A stretch of DNA of 64,000 nucleotides. It comes from Scytalidium lignicola. Lineage: Eukaryota > Ascomycota > Leotiomycetes. The stretch covers positions 248,001 through 312,000 of the forward strand of contig NCSJ02000005.1 of the NCBI GenBank assembly GCA_002812745.2, written 5' to 3'. The translations under genes were made by a program, and so were the position numbers. Numbering within the stretch: position 1 is the stretch's first letter; the number at the start of each line of letters is the position of its first letter. Under the pieces are notes generated by a model. It was not told the origin of the DNA. It saw only the letters and a list, made by a program, of their open reading frames with translations, and made no database searches. Positions 46,289 through 59,088 of this stretch are shown here, piece by piece.

Positions 46289-46567
46289 CAAGTCGCAATA
46301 CAGTTAAGTCAATGCTCAGGGGTGAGGGGTATGGGTATGGGTACGATTGTATCTCAGCCTTTCGACGAGCAGCCACCGTGCAACTCTACCACGCTCTGGT
46401 CGGGCCTGTAGAGTTACTTCGGTGCTGCGGTCCTCGCTCTTGTCCTGACCACCGACCATCATCCACTAAGGTAATTCAGGTATTTTTCTCTGCTGGCCGC
46501 AATTGCTCTAGCTCTGGTGCAAGCATCCTTACGGGGTATTATTGTACCCGCATATGTATTGCATGTT

Positions 46568-46610
46568 CAGTACAGTACAGTACATGTACATGTACAAATG
46601 TACAAATATA
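46568..46610. repeat. GTACA/ATGTAC self-complementary repeat
   Basis: CAGTACAGTACAGTACATG followed by TACATGTACAAATGTACAAA; the repeated GTAC and TGTACA cores are palindromic, so the stretch can fold on itself. Confidence 0.65.
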
Positions 46611-49600
46611 CAGGACCCTTAGCTTCGGGGTCCCAGCCTGGGGCAGAGACGAGCGTCCGTCGCCTGTGGCCGCTGGCCCGTTCCCTTGGTCTACCACAAA
46701 TCTCCCACACGGCTTTGGGTTAAAAAACTTCACGCAACCAAACATCATCACACACCCTATTGCTATTGCTATTATATCCCGAACGGTGCAAGGCTCTGGT
46801 CCCCTCGTCTCTTCTCTTCTCTTCTACCGGTTTGAGTCTTTTGGCTTCACCTCCCCAACCTAGGCTGGCAGGTACGCAAGGCACGACTGGCATGGTCCGT
46901 CATTTAGTAGANTTTTTTTTTCGTGAGGCTTGCGGCTTGCGGCTTGCCCAAGTGGGCGCGCGCTGGCCGATGTCGTTCGGTCAGCGGTAGGACGGTAATC
47001 ATCCCTTCTGACCTCTGATCATCGATGGCGGCGTTCGTAAATTCCGAGGAGGTTGGGTAGGATTGGACCGCCCACGACAATTCTTCATTGGCCTGCCGCT
47101 TCCTGTGGTGGACGTTTGGATCGAAGGGGAGTGGTCCAAGCGATGGTCCACGGCCATCGGGTCTCTTCCAACTGGTCAAGATTTGCACTCGAAAAAATAA
47201 AATAAGTAAAAGATGCTTGCCGTTGCGGAAATGGATCGAATAATAATGGCGTATTAATCTCTGGGAGGATCGATAATAATTGCCCCAAGCAGGCGTAGTG
47301 CGAAGTGCGCTGCGGTGGTGGTTCCAAGACGGGAATAGAGGCATGAACAGATCTTGCGATGCTCGATGACGACGGAAAAGACAGAGATGAGAAGGAGATG
47401 AGCAAGGAGAAACATTTTGCTCATGTGCCGGCATAGCAGGACGTGCTCTGTCGTAGTCTGGAGATGGACGTCTCTCCAGACTGGCCATGTTCCAGAGCAG
47501 ACGGCTCTCTGGTGGAGAAAAGGGCCAACTACTGGCCCGCGCCTGGCGATGGAGACGATGATGGTAGGATGGAAGGTGGGTTGAAAAGAGGTAGGAGATG
47601 GGCTTTCACGCTATGCTCCTCCACCGCAGCAAACCTGGGCCGCACGGCTTGGGATAACGTACAGCTATTACCACGAGAGAGAGTACGGTTGTATCGGTTT
47701 GGTTAGTTCGTACACTTACGCTCCGTCTTAGCAGATCCGCAGGGAACAAACAGGCCGCAGAATCCTCAGCCATGAGATGCTTCCCTAAATATTACGGAGT
47801 ATGGATGTGGCCATCGCTGCGGCCATCCCTCGTCAGCGTAGTAGGACTTGGTCGATCAGCACTGGACTGTAACCTCATTAACCTCATCCAAAGATGTCCG
47901 TTCATCTCCCGCCTCAGCCTCTCCTCAAGGTGGCTTTTTTGACCTAACTGCTCCCGGGAATTTCTGCCATCAAACCCTCGATGATGGACGTCTGCCTTCA
48001 TCATGGCATTACCACCTCCCGAAAACGTACAGTACTGTATCGCTAGTCGCAATCTCATCGAGAGCGCAACCGCAGTCTGTGAGCATCCAGGCCGTTTTAA
48101 AAGTTACCGTACCATAAGTGGAGTTTGCAGTAATTACACATTACAGTGCAATATTATTATTCCTTTTATTTTATTTCTCTCACGAATTTGGTCTGAAGGC
48201 CGGGAGCAATAATACAGTCAATTGTCCATTTAAGGGCAATACAAATATCTTGTAAACACTAGTCGCCAACTAATACTGTAAAACCCAACACCTGCTACCT
48301 ATCCTTCCTCCAGATCTTCGATAAGTACTTACGTACAGCAACTAGTGATCAGGAATGATCACATCGCACATAATCTTACCAGAGCGGAGCACGACAAGAA
48401 CTAGTGAGACCAGGCCAAGGACCAGGAAGAAAGTGGAGAATGACCAAGAAAGAACGAGAAAATGGAGAAAGAAAAGGGAAAAAAAGGAGTCGTCCATGTC
48501 AGATATCTGATACTCGGCGCTACCAGGAGGCTTCTCAAAGGTCGAGGGTGAGAATGAGGCTGTCGAATTAGTTGCCCTTTTCGCAAAATTGAAATTCGAT
48601 TGGCCCAGGATTTTTCGGAAGGCCGGTCATTTTCGCGGGTTTTCCCCTTTTACATTAACTTCTTTTTTTTTAATTCCAACCCTTGTCATCCTCCTCATCG
48701 ATTATTATTCTTCCTTAGGCAAAATGCAGAAGGTGGTCCGGATAGAGGAGGGTATTGTACGGTGGTATGTGGATGGTGGGTAGGTTGTAGGGGCCACTGG
48801 GGGGTTGCAGTCGTTCTCGCCGTACTAAGCGCTGAGCGCGTGATGGACCGTGTGTATCTTGCAGTTTTCATGATACGGCCGCTCCCTTGTGGTCATCATC
48901 ATGGCCAGACGACCAACCCAGGTTCCAACAGTTGGGTTCGCATGGCGTCTATCAAAGTGTTGGAACCGTTGCTGTTGGTTGTCCTCAGCAGCTTCTCTCC
49001 TGTTGTTGGTGTGATGACAGCAACAAACGCTCGAGTGTCGGCTACGAGACCACCCTCATCTATGTGATACAAGGTTATCGATGTTCTGTTGGAAACGATC
49101 TTCCCCCTGCCTTTTCTTCTGTTGTCCTTTTATCGTGACTCCTCGTGACTCCTTTTTCCTTTTTCTTTTGCCCGAGTTTTCGGGCCGTGCTGTTCTAAAT
49201 GGCGGGACGAACCTTAAGGGTTACAACAGAAGGTCCTTCCTAAAAGCCTAAGCCGTTAAGACGAAGTTACGCCCTGCTTCCCTGCTTCCCGTGACTTCTT
49301 AATGCCAAACTAGTTGCTGAGGGGGTAACATCAATGAGTTGCCTTTCTCCATGCAATCTCCAACGACCGCATAGTATTCCTAACCCGAGGTAACTCTGAA
49401 CCTCCGACTTGATGCTTGGTGATCATCACCATTCTAACAGTAAGCCTGACCTGCACCAAATGCGATAGTATTGTAGTTATCTCAGGTACCTGGGGCTCAC
49501 GGAAACCATAGCTCACTCTTCATGGCAACACCTTCACGATCCTCTTACCGTATCTACGAACATCCAGCTTCACGGAACGCACCTGTCGAAGTTCTTAACA

Positions 49601-50364
49601 TTTGGCTTCTCACTCACTCATTGTGACAGTCCAAGTAGCCTGATAGAGGTCCTTTTTAATTTCACATCTTTAAGTGATTTAAGTCTCGACGTTAGAGCTA
49701 GGTCTAGCTTCTACAGCAAATTACAATGTTTGCCGTGGTGATTAGAAGTCACACGTGCATTAGCATTAAAGGCCGCGAAGTAATAGTCATGGAAATAATT
49801 GGATCTAAGATTCATACTGAGACTGCTTGAAATGGTCAGTAATTACCAGCAAATTTTTCTCATAACACAGAAGTGCCACAAACATTCCCAGTTTTTATGA
49901 ACAAAAGGCGAAAAAGAAAATTAACATAAGACAAACTTGCTTTTGTTGAAGAATCATGAGCGATCCGTGACATTGTTGTCGCCACAGGGAGTTGACGGGA
50001 GGTGGCGCAGTTGAATTCTTGCACGTGACATTCCACTTTGGGACGATAATCGCCACAAGACGAAGCGAGCCCGTTGAATTGATCCAAGCCTCAAGATCTA
50101 AGGTCATCCTTTAATCTTCAAACAAGCACCACCACTCATTTAGCACACAGCACTGTTCTAACCCCATTATCATCTCATTCCCAACCCTTTGCTCCACGAG
50201 CCTGGCCGTGATTCTTGCGCGACAGCTGGGCACGGCGTTTCTGTTCGTCAAAACGGGGACACGGATGATCGTCCTTGTCCTTCCCTATCGACACTGCGAA
50301 AGTGTCTTCTCCTAACCCAGCCCAGGACGATGCGGCGGATTCGGCGACTATCAGGGTAGATGCT

Positions 50365-53300
50365 ATGGATGCTCAAGATGATGCGGATTCGATTACTGCG
50401 CAGACCAGCACCGCCCTCCCTCGTCCCATTGAGGATGGTGCTGGCGCGACGGACGTGACCGCCAGTACCCCGATCGGCATCAGCTCTTCGCCGCCAGTGA
50501 TAATACATAAATTGAAAACTGATGCAGATGTTCCCAGCGCTTCTCCTGGTGACTTGGGCGTGAAAAGTGACTCGGAAGCGGAGACGCTGATATTGCCAGG
50601 GAAAGATGGCCACTCGCCATCTAAGGTCCGGAAATCCATCAAGCATGAAGATAAGAGTGAGGATGACCAGTTGCCAAATGTTCCTGATAAAAAGACCGTA
50701 GATGGAGGGGCTGCTGCGAAGCCCCGTGTCACAGAGGGGACGCGGGAAGGCGCGACGTCGAAGTTGGGAAAAAGGAAACGACCCAAGCTCGGAAATGACA
50801 TTGATGATGCCGACTATGCTGGGGCATCCAGTGATGATAGCTCAATCCTTACATCTCCAGTTGGTACTGCTCGTTCATCCTTATCAAAGCCGGCAGCGTC
50901 AGATTCTGAGAGTTTCAAATCCCCGTCACCGCCAGTTTCTGCAGTTCGTAGTAAGGCCAGATCCGTAGACAATGCTCTTCCCAGGAAGAAATCGCGTGCA
51001 TCAGGATCCGGAGACGAGGGTGAGAGACCAAAGCTTCACAGGCAGCGCAGTTCTGGTGCGGACCCCAAACATAGTAAGGAAAACCGTTCCTCGGCGAAGC
51101 CACATGCGGACACCCATTCAAGAATACGCACAAGATCAGTTTCACCACCACCACGATCTCACAAACGTAGTGTCTCAACTACTCAACTGTCCACCAGCGG
51201 TACTAACGGATTGAGCCATAAGAAAAAACGTGTTCCCGCTCCCCTTCAGTCAACGGAGTATCACTCTGATGATTCATCAGCAAGTGGTAGTGCACAACCA
51301 AGGAGTTCAAGATTTCGCAGTCTTGCAGCACCAGGGACAGGAGAACTGACAGCTTCGCCTGCTAAAATGGCACCACATAAGAAGCATCTAGATGCACACG
51401 GTCAGACGCTCCTAGCACGTGCATGTTCGACAGGAAAGCTAGAATCTGCTCGACAAAGGCTGGCAGAAAGGCCGGAAGACCTGAATTGGCCCGACTTTGC
51501 TGGAAACACCCCCCTCCAAGTGGCAAGCCTTGAAGGCCATATCGGGATTGTCAAACTGCTAATAGAGGCGGGTGCCCTTCTGGATACATATAATGACGCA
51601 AAGGACACCCCTTTGTTGGATGCTGTTGATAATGGACACCTTGAAGTTATTAGGTTACTACTTGATGCTGGTGTCAACCCTCGAAAAGCTAATGTCAACG
51701 GGGAGGAACCGTTAGATCGAGTCAATGATGATTTAGACCATGCCGATGAAATTCGAGAGTTAATTAATGCAGCAAAGCAGAGAAATAGCGATGCACGTCG
51801 TTCGTCCGAGGATAATCAGGGCCATGATACGGCTGACAGTCGGCAATCTCATCCAACGGAGAGTCCACGCCACACGCCTCCAGTACAGGTTCAGGATTCA
51901 CATTCGTATGGCTTCACAAATCGGAGGGCTGGTACTGGACGATCTGCAAAGACAAGTGACCGGGTTCTTTACCAGCCTTTGGACCTGCAAGAGCTGAGGA
52001 AAGCTTGTGGGCAAGGAGACGAAGGAACAGTGGCAAGAATATTACAAGTGAAAGATGGCTGGAATGATGCGAAGTGTCTCATTGTAGCTGCCAAAGGTGG
52101 TCATGACAATGTTATTAATCTGCTCTTTGGCCTTGGAGGATTCAATCCTGATCCAGCGCCTCTTGATTCGATGCCTGCCGAATCTGCAACACCCATTCTC
52201 GCCGCTATTGGCCGTGAAAATATTGAGGTGATTAAATTGATCCTTGCTCAGTCAGAGTTCGATCCCACTCGTACGCCAGGTGGGAAGACCTATTATGAGA
52301 TTGCTCGAAGTCGTGGCGGACCTATGTGGAGAGAAGAAGAACAACTCCTGAAGGAAACTTACGAAAAATATAAGAAGACTCATAAAACGCCTCCGAAGCC
52401 GCGTTCACCTAAACTACGACGGGACCAAGATCGAGAAGCTAGAAGACAAGCGCTCGATGAACAACATCTATCCTCACGGTCACATAAAAGAAGTTTGTCA
52501 AGCCCTAAGGAAAAGGAATCAGAGTTGAGAAAATCCCAGAATAAGAATGGGACATCAAACAGCCATTCAAAGGATGGACAAGGCAACTTGAAGAGGGGCC
52601 CAGGACGCCCTAAGAGAGAGGATACAAACCCATCTACAATTGTTTCTGATCCCGAGACAGTTCCCTTGGGACCTCCAAAACCTAAGTCTCAAGCTAGAAA
52701 ACAGGACCCGGACGCTGGAACCGTATCCTCAGATACTGAAACCGTGAAGCCTCGAAGGAAACTCATTTCAGCAAAAGATCTTAAAGGGGAGCGCGAGAGG
52801 GAGAGGAAAAGGAGATCAAGCATCACTTCTACTGCGTCTACTGCCTCAATCAAAGACCGGCCTGCTCCTGGTGATAGCAAATCAGAAGCAAAGCCAGGTA
52901 AATCTTCTCTTCCACGATCGCTAAACAGTCATAGCGACATAGATTTGGATAAGTCGAAGAACGATAGAGCGCGATCACTTAAGAGGGATGATTCGAAGGA
53001 TAGACTCTCTGCAGTTCGTGGCGAGAGCCCTGCTAAACGACACAGGACGAGTTCAACACCACCTCACGGAGCGAAATCTGATATGGGAATAGGCCCTACA
53101 GCAGTAGGGGAGACGCCGGCCAAACGTAGAAAGTTAGAAGTCGAATCCAAGCACAACCGAAAAGCAGACTCAAATCCAGGTTCATCTCCGGATCGACAAA
53201 GCAAGCACAGTCTTTCCCAAGAGAAATCAACCAGCAAACCCGATCCCGAGCATAAGGAAAAGGCGAGCAGTTCTCAGCACAAAAGTTCTGAAGTATCTGA

Positions 53301-54907
53301 GAAGTCTTCAAACAATAAAGCTACAGGCGACGGACCAACGAAGATACAGGAGGTTACACAGGCGAAGGGGGCGGCTAAGACAGATATAGATCCGACTATA
53401 GGTTCTTCTTCACGTCCTAATAAGACTACACAAGATGACGTCGAGATGGAAGACGCTTCATCAAAAGCTGAAGAAGAACGACAAGCTAAAATCCAGCGTG
53501 AGAACGAAGAGAACGAGGCCAAACGAAAACGAGAACTTGAAGAAAAGCTTGAACAGGAGCGTATCGAACAGGCGAGGCTCGCTCGGATTGCTCGAGAGAA
53601 GCAAGCGCGTGAAGAAGAGGAAAAGCGGCTACGAGAAGAGGCTGAACGTAAGGAACGTCAACGTCAAGAAGACATCGAAGCACACAGGAGGGCTCAGGAG
53701 GAGCAAAAACGACTTTATCTTGAACAGCAACGCATCCAACGTGAAGAGCAAGAACGCAGGAGGGCAGCTCGTGAAGAACAGCAGCGCCTTGAGCGATTAA
53801 GAATCGAGCAGCAACGGGAGCAAGAGCGTCTGGCCAAATTGCCTCCTCTCCTTCGATGGTTCGACCAACACTCCGATCCCAAGACTCCGGAGATAGTTTC
53901 ATTATTTAGGTATATGGAAGGCTTCCGTTACGATACTATTCGACCAGAAGCTACAGGAGACGCCAATGGACGTGATCAGTGGTTACTCAACACTCAAGTC
54001 GCGCTATTACTTGGAGAAAAGGATTTGACTTTGTCGAGATGTAAGTAGTTGGAATATTCTGGATGGACTTCTTTCTGACATGCCCTAGATACTGCATGGG
54101 AACGTATTCCTGTATCGAGGCTTGCAAAGGAGGCTATCTGGGAATATGAGGGTCCAAAATACTCCCTTACGGATGAGAGATTTAAGCATATACGAGACCA
54201 GTTCCTCGAGAAGGGCAGCCCGGTTTATACCTTGAACGACAAAGCCAAACCTCTGTTTCTTGATCTCGATCTCTTTTTTGTAAAGGTTAGTTACCCTCAA
54301 TCTCAAGCTGTTGACTTGGCTGACATCTGCGTAGATATCGGAATTTATGTTTGTTATTCCAACCTTTCCTCATCTCCGAGGTCTGGAATTGGTTGTGAAT
54401 TATCGTGAACTATATGAGACTCCTGTTTGGCCTCCAAGACCTGGCAAGTGGACACAGGATCCGGACTACGATCCCAACATGAAATATGCGCCCCGTCCAA
54501 AATATTATATCAATGGCGAATTCGATAGACAGGGCGAGATAGGCCGCACAAGGGTTAGCAGAACCTCGTTTGGGGAGAATCGTGTTCCTCGGCGAGGTCT
54601 CAAAGTCGTCGAACCACATGAGCCAGACTATGAAGCCATCTGCAGAGCTCAGGGACTCAGACATCTACTGCCTGGATCCCAGACTACATCGCCAACTGCC
54701 AAACAGTCGATTCTCATACCTAATTCAACAGTAGCATCTACGCATATAAATGGCTTTACTCCGCCAAGTTCCGTTAAGTCTATAAATGGTGGAAGCCCAC
54801 GTCTTGGGACTACATCATCTTTGGAGTCCACCGAGTCTCATGGTCTGCCGAATGGACACGTCAACAGCCCTAAGGAAAATGGCGTTCACACCGAACCGGC
54901 GCAATGA
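50365..54907 (+). CDS. Hos4-like ankyrin-repeat protein (Set3 complex type)
   Basis: Three exons (50365-54040, 54089-54285, 54335-54907) give 1481 residues. The N-terminal third is disordered, rich in Ser, Lys and Asp. Ankyrin repeats lie at about 342-462 (GNTPLQVASLEGHIGIVKLLIEAGA-type units) and 538-652. An AT-hook-like RGPGRPKRE is near 742. A long Glu/Arg/Lys/Gln coiled coil runs from about 1028 to 1162, followed by a conserved folded C-terminal region (PPLLRWFDQHSDPKTPEI, then FLDLDLFFVKISEFMFVIP across the second intron). This layout matches fungal Hos4, the ankyrin subunit of the Set3 histone deacetylase complex. The frame is open upstream to 50269 with coding-like residues, and TTCTCCTAACCCAG near 50300-50314 looks like an acceptor, so a 5' exon is likely and the start is uncertain. 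Confidence 0.82.
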
Positions 54908-55408
54908 ATTTTTTATTAAAAATATAAGAGTTATTTTCTAGTTCATGTCTGTCACCTAGCGTTTAAGTCTAGTTTGTTTCATGTCTATGAGTATGAATCC
55001 TCTATCACTGGCTAGTAGTTACTCCCTGTCTGATGCTTTTATTTGTTGGCGGGGTTGGGCAGAGTATATATATACCAAGTAAGGCGTCTGGGGTTTGTGC
55101 AAATGATTTGATGTGGAATCTCTCGATCAGGATGAGAGGAAATGAGGTATACCTGTACTGAATGATGATGAATTGAACGTGCAAACGTGTAATATCAAGA
55201 TCTTATAGATGTGAACCCCTATGAAAAATCGACGGAAGCACAGTGCCTCTATATATCCTACTTTGCAGGCTCTATCTACCTTAATCTATCATTTACCAAT
55301 ATCTGCTCTTAGTATATATATAGTCTTATCCACAACGCCGTGTATATGCACAAATGATTTTAAACCAGCTCCACCAACTATTTACATTAACCTCGTCAAT
55401 TCTTCAGT
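54908..55408. other. Convergent 3' spacer
   Basis: About 500 AT-rich bases between the Hos4-like stop and the Hut1-like stop. No feature recognised beyond untranslated ends. Confidence 0.55.
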
Positions 55409-56856
55409 CTACAAATCCTTCTTCAGGTTTGCCTTCTCTTTCGCTTGCTTTTCCCTCCTAGTGATAATACCCTCTGCACCAATGCCTCCAAACACCAGCC
55501 CCACACCAAGCCACTGTCCTCTCCCAAGTCTGTGTCCAAACCAGACAACGGAGAGAATCATGGTGAGCATCTTACGGGTCACGGTGATCGTCACTAAGAG
55601 GAGCGATGAGAACGTAGAGAGGGTGTAGACTGGAGAAAAAGTGTTAGCACTCTGAAGATCCAGAGCAAAAGGGACGTCGGGAAAAAAATAATTCGAACAT
55701 AACTCACAAATAAACACCTGTCCTACAGCGCCACAGGCAGCAAACCCAAGGACATCATACCACACAGCAGGATGTCTCTGCATGAACCCCCAGGCCTGTT
55801 CAAATTCCCCACCGCCAGCAGCCGCGAGGTCCAAACCGAGGTATTCTCCAATACCGGTATGCACCAAGTAAGGTGATAGCGATAGATAACTCAGCGTGAT
55901 CAACGTGCTCATTATATTATTCGCGCACATCATCTGAGGCCCCTTATATGGCTGGAAGGACTGGAATATATGATCCTGAGTGGTATTGGTCAGGCCATCG
56001 AACAAGAGGTTGATTCCTAGGAGGAGTAGGCCCCAGGAGCTGTTCCTGTCTGGGTTGATAGATGCTTTGGAGGGCTTGGAATGCGCTTTTGCGGAACTGG
56101 CGTGCAGGGTGAAGACGGCTACGCCTGAGGTGACGGCTAGGACGACGAGGTACTTGTATAGTGGATATCGTCTTTGGAAGATTGTGATGTGGAGGAACAT
56201 GACAGGGAGTAGCTTGCATGATTTCGCAAGGATGAAGGTTATATAGTCGATATGCGCCAGGGAGGCGTATCCAAAGGGAGACGCGAGAGACGATGTTACT
56301 GCCACGAGAAGCAAAGGGCCGAGGATTCGCGCAGAGGGGAAGATTGGGGGTGTGGTTCCTCCTCGGGGAGTGTCGAAGCGGAGGTAGAGGTAGCCCACGA
56401 GGGCTGCGAATGAGGATTGAACTGTGTTGAGGAAGACGGGGAATTTGAAGAGTTCGGGAGCGGTTGAGAGGCCGTAGGGTGTGGTAGTTAAACGTTCTTG
56501 GAGGAGGGCCCATGTCAGGCTATTTGAGATATAGTGTTAGCAATCGACAGGTGCTAGTAATTATATGGTGGTAGGAAGGTAAGGAAGGAAGGCGCTTACA
56601 AAGAGCCGTAGATACCTCCAACCGCGAACAGTAATTGCAATGCGCCAGCTTGCTTTGGATGTTGCTCCTCTGCAGCCTTGTGAAGTTTGCCATTCGCGGT
56701 ACCATTGGAATCGCCATTACGTAGAGCATTGCCATTGAATCCTTCTTTGTTCAAATTGCGCACTGCTCGACCTGGTGTACCCGTGGCATCAGCCTTGCTG
56801 AAGTACTCGGAGGACGGTACGCGCCGGGTTGGAGTGTCCTGTTTTGTTCTAGCCAT
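55409..56856 (-). CDS. hut1: Hut1-type UDP-galactose/nucleotide-sugar transporter
   Basis: Three exons (56856-56600, 56519-55708, 55629-55409) give 429 residues. After a polar N-terminus of about 70 residues comes a multispanning membrane protein with about ten predicted helices. Conserved SLC35B1/Hut1 stretches include GSFLTWALLQERL across intron 1, LAHIDYITFILAKSCKLLPVM, NLLFDGLTNTTQD and, across intron 2, GQVFIFYTLSTFSSLLLVT followed by VTRKMLTMILSV. The last four residues are KKDL, a KKxx ER-retrieval signal, in keeping with the ER location of Hut1. The family moves UDP-galactose or related nucleotides (ATP/ADP for mammalian SLC35B1) across the ER membrane; the substrate here is not known. 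The second intron is open in frame and could be misread as coding. Confidence 0.92.
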
Positions 56857-57932
56857 AGTGAGCGAAAGAGAACAAAAATTTATTATAGTCTGGCCATATG
56901 ATAAGGAAATTCTGTACAAGGTTCTCTATCAATTCTTAAGCACGACGAAAGAAAAATCAAGAAGGGAAAAAGGTGGCCGAGCGCAACGATGAGTGAGATG
57001 TATTGCCAGATGGCTTCAACATGGATATTCGGGGCGCCTTGCCACATCAGGATGCATATAGGCGGTCACTACTGGCAATTCGCTTGGGACTTCAAGGGTT
57101 CATACATGGGGCTGCACTCTAATTGGACGGCCGCTATTCACAACGGCGAGAAATAACTATGCGTACTTTGTATACTTGTCCTCTGTAGGTTCACATTCGT
57201 ACTCACATAAATACACACACAAGATAGGTTGAATCATTGGTTGACTACTCATTATTCCTTATCTCGCAGCTATCATCTAATAGTACATCTCCTGAAGATC
57301 TGAAGGTGTCATCAAGATCAGGTGTGTGAGAAGGGTAATGTAGCGTGTCGACTAGTTTGGATGATCTTCTTCTGAGAGAGGGCGAGTGAGCGAGTTCGAA
57401 GAGGATATTTCAGATGATGAAGCGTAGTGCAGGTACTGGAGTGGTGCGAGAGGGTCATATCATGAATTCGTAACTGTAAAGGAGAATTATCTGGTCATAG
57501 CCGCATGACGAATGACGAGATTAGGACGATTCTCGTGTGTGCGAAAAGTGACATCGTATTCAGAGAATGATACCAAGACAGGGTGTCGGTGTCTCGAGTT
57601 GTCGGTTGTGAAAGCGAGTCGTCTGTTATCAAAATGATGGCTGTGACTGTGGATGGGAAGCTGTCAGATGGGGAGTAATACACCATGCAAAGTACCCATG
57701 ACCGTTGGGGTTAGCTAGTCCGGAACATATGAAATTGAGAAATTGAAGAAGGCTGAACCAAGAGGAGTTGCTTTTTTAGAAGAGAATATCGGACAACGAA
57801 GGAGAATCTGGCAGACGAAATCCGTCGCATTAATGTCAGCCTCGCGGCAAGTCAGATCTGGCTGAACCGATACAAAGCTTGCCGTCACAACAATAAAGAG
57901 AGAGTCGATAAGTCCACCTGAATCGCGGTGAG
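56857..57932. other. Intergenic region
   Basis: About 1.1 kb: the Hut1-like promoter and the 3' region of the KH-domain gene, both on minus. Short frames only; no supported gene. Confidence 0.5.
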
Positions 57933-59088
57933 TTAGTCCTGTGCCACACCACCTTGGCTGCGACGCATTTTCTCGGCTTCAAGATTCTCGTACAGGAGAT
58001 ACAAAGCCGTCTCATTTGCCTTAGCCGTTCCAGTGATCGTAAACATTCGTTCCTGTGTATCGTCATGAGCAGCTTTCGCGATTGAAATACGTGCTCCTGA
58101 CGTTTTGCGAATCTCACTGATCTTACTACCAGCTCGTCCAATTATACAGCCAACCATATCGGATGGAATGCTGATATTTTGAGTCTGGAGTTCTTCGCCG
58201 TTCTCGTCATGAGTGGGAGGGCCTCGGCTGGCTGCATCAGAGTCAGATCGGCGGTTGTAAGAGCGTGCACCATCGCTGAAATCCGCTCCATTGCCAGTAC
58301 GCATAACGCGCGAGCTGTTGTACTCGCGACCGAGACCACCAATCCCACCGGGGCCACCAGTTTGTGTGCGTACAACGGGATTGTAGAGGACAGTTCCAGT
58401 TCCTCGTTGCCAATCATCTACCAGGCATTTGCAGATCTCCCATATGGCCTTCTGAATGCCCTCTGGGCTGCCCTGAACTTCCACAATACGTTCAGTTGAC
58501 TGAGGAAGCATCTCCTTCTGGGCGACCATTCGGACGCCTGATACGTCCTGAATGTGTTTTATCTTGAGACCTTGTCTGCCAATGATAGTGCCCATTTGAT
58601 TATGAGAGATTAAAAGCTTGATGGCTGCAATGAGTTTGTCAGTATGAAGTAATTGTCATACGGTTTCGAGGTTGTAGCTTACGATGAGTGCCATTGTTTG
58701 CCACAACACCTCCCATACCCATCTGCGGTGCGCCCTCCAACAGAGCCCTTGCGACAATCGCATAAGCTTTCGAGATAGCCTCGCATCCACCAGCAATCGT
58801 TAAAACCCTGTCATGCACACCCTGGACCACCTTGCTGACTCCGGCTTTCACGCCAGTCTCATCTCGTAGATCTGCGACATTCTTACCGCCCTTGCCAATG
58901 ATCACGCCAGCTTCCTTTGAGGAAACAATAGCCCGCAGAGTAAGTTGTGCATCGGCATACTCCTCTTCAGTTTTTGGTAATGGCTCACCATCAGGTCCAA
59001 GGCGTCCGTCATTCTCCTCGATATTGAGTCGATCCATAACTCCAACTACTTCCTCGCCATTGGCCGTGCTATCTTGGTGTGAGGCCAT
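57933..59088 (-). CDS. Three-KH-domain RNA-binding protein (Rnc1/PCBP type)
   Basis: Two exons (59088-58683 and 58624-57933), split by a 58-bp intron, give 365 residues. Three KH domains are marked by their GxxG loops: GKGG at 65-68, GRQG at 151-154 and GRAG at 298-301. The second KH starts right after the intron (PIKLLISHNQMGTIIG). A Gly/Arg/Ser linker of about 80 residues separates KH2 and KH3. The size and arrangement match S. pombe Rnc1 and yeast Hek2/Pbp2, related to human PCBPs. Rnc1 binds and stabilises mRNA of a MAP-kinase phosphatase; whether this holds here is not visible. The protein likely acts on mRNA in cytoplasm or nucleus. Confidence 0.93.

Larger units (their letters stand above)
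44884..50364. other. 5.5-kb gene-poor region between two divergent genes
   Basis: This is the longest stretch without a supported gene. It lies between the 5' ends of the CENP-B-like gene (minus) and the Hos4-like gene (plus), so it must hold both promoters, and long leaders are likely. It contains microsatellites (listed separately), an N at 46912 before nine T, and only short frames without known domains. I saw no tRNA or rRNA gene in it. Confidence 0.55.

Noticed and set aside
46246..46863. 205-residue plus-strand ORF
   Set aside because: It starts within a GAGTC microsatellite and has no recognisable domain.
53486..53902. 138-residue minus-strand ORF
   Set aside because: Antisense to the coiled-coil region of the Hos4-like gene.
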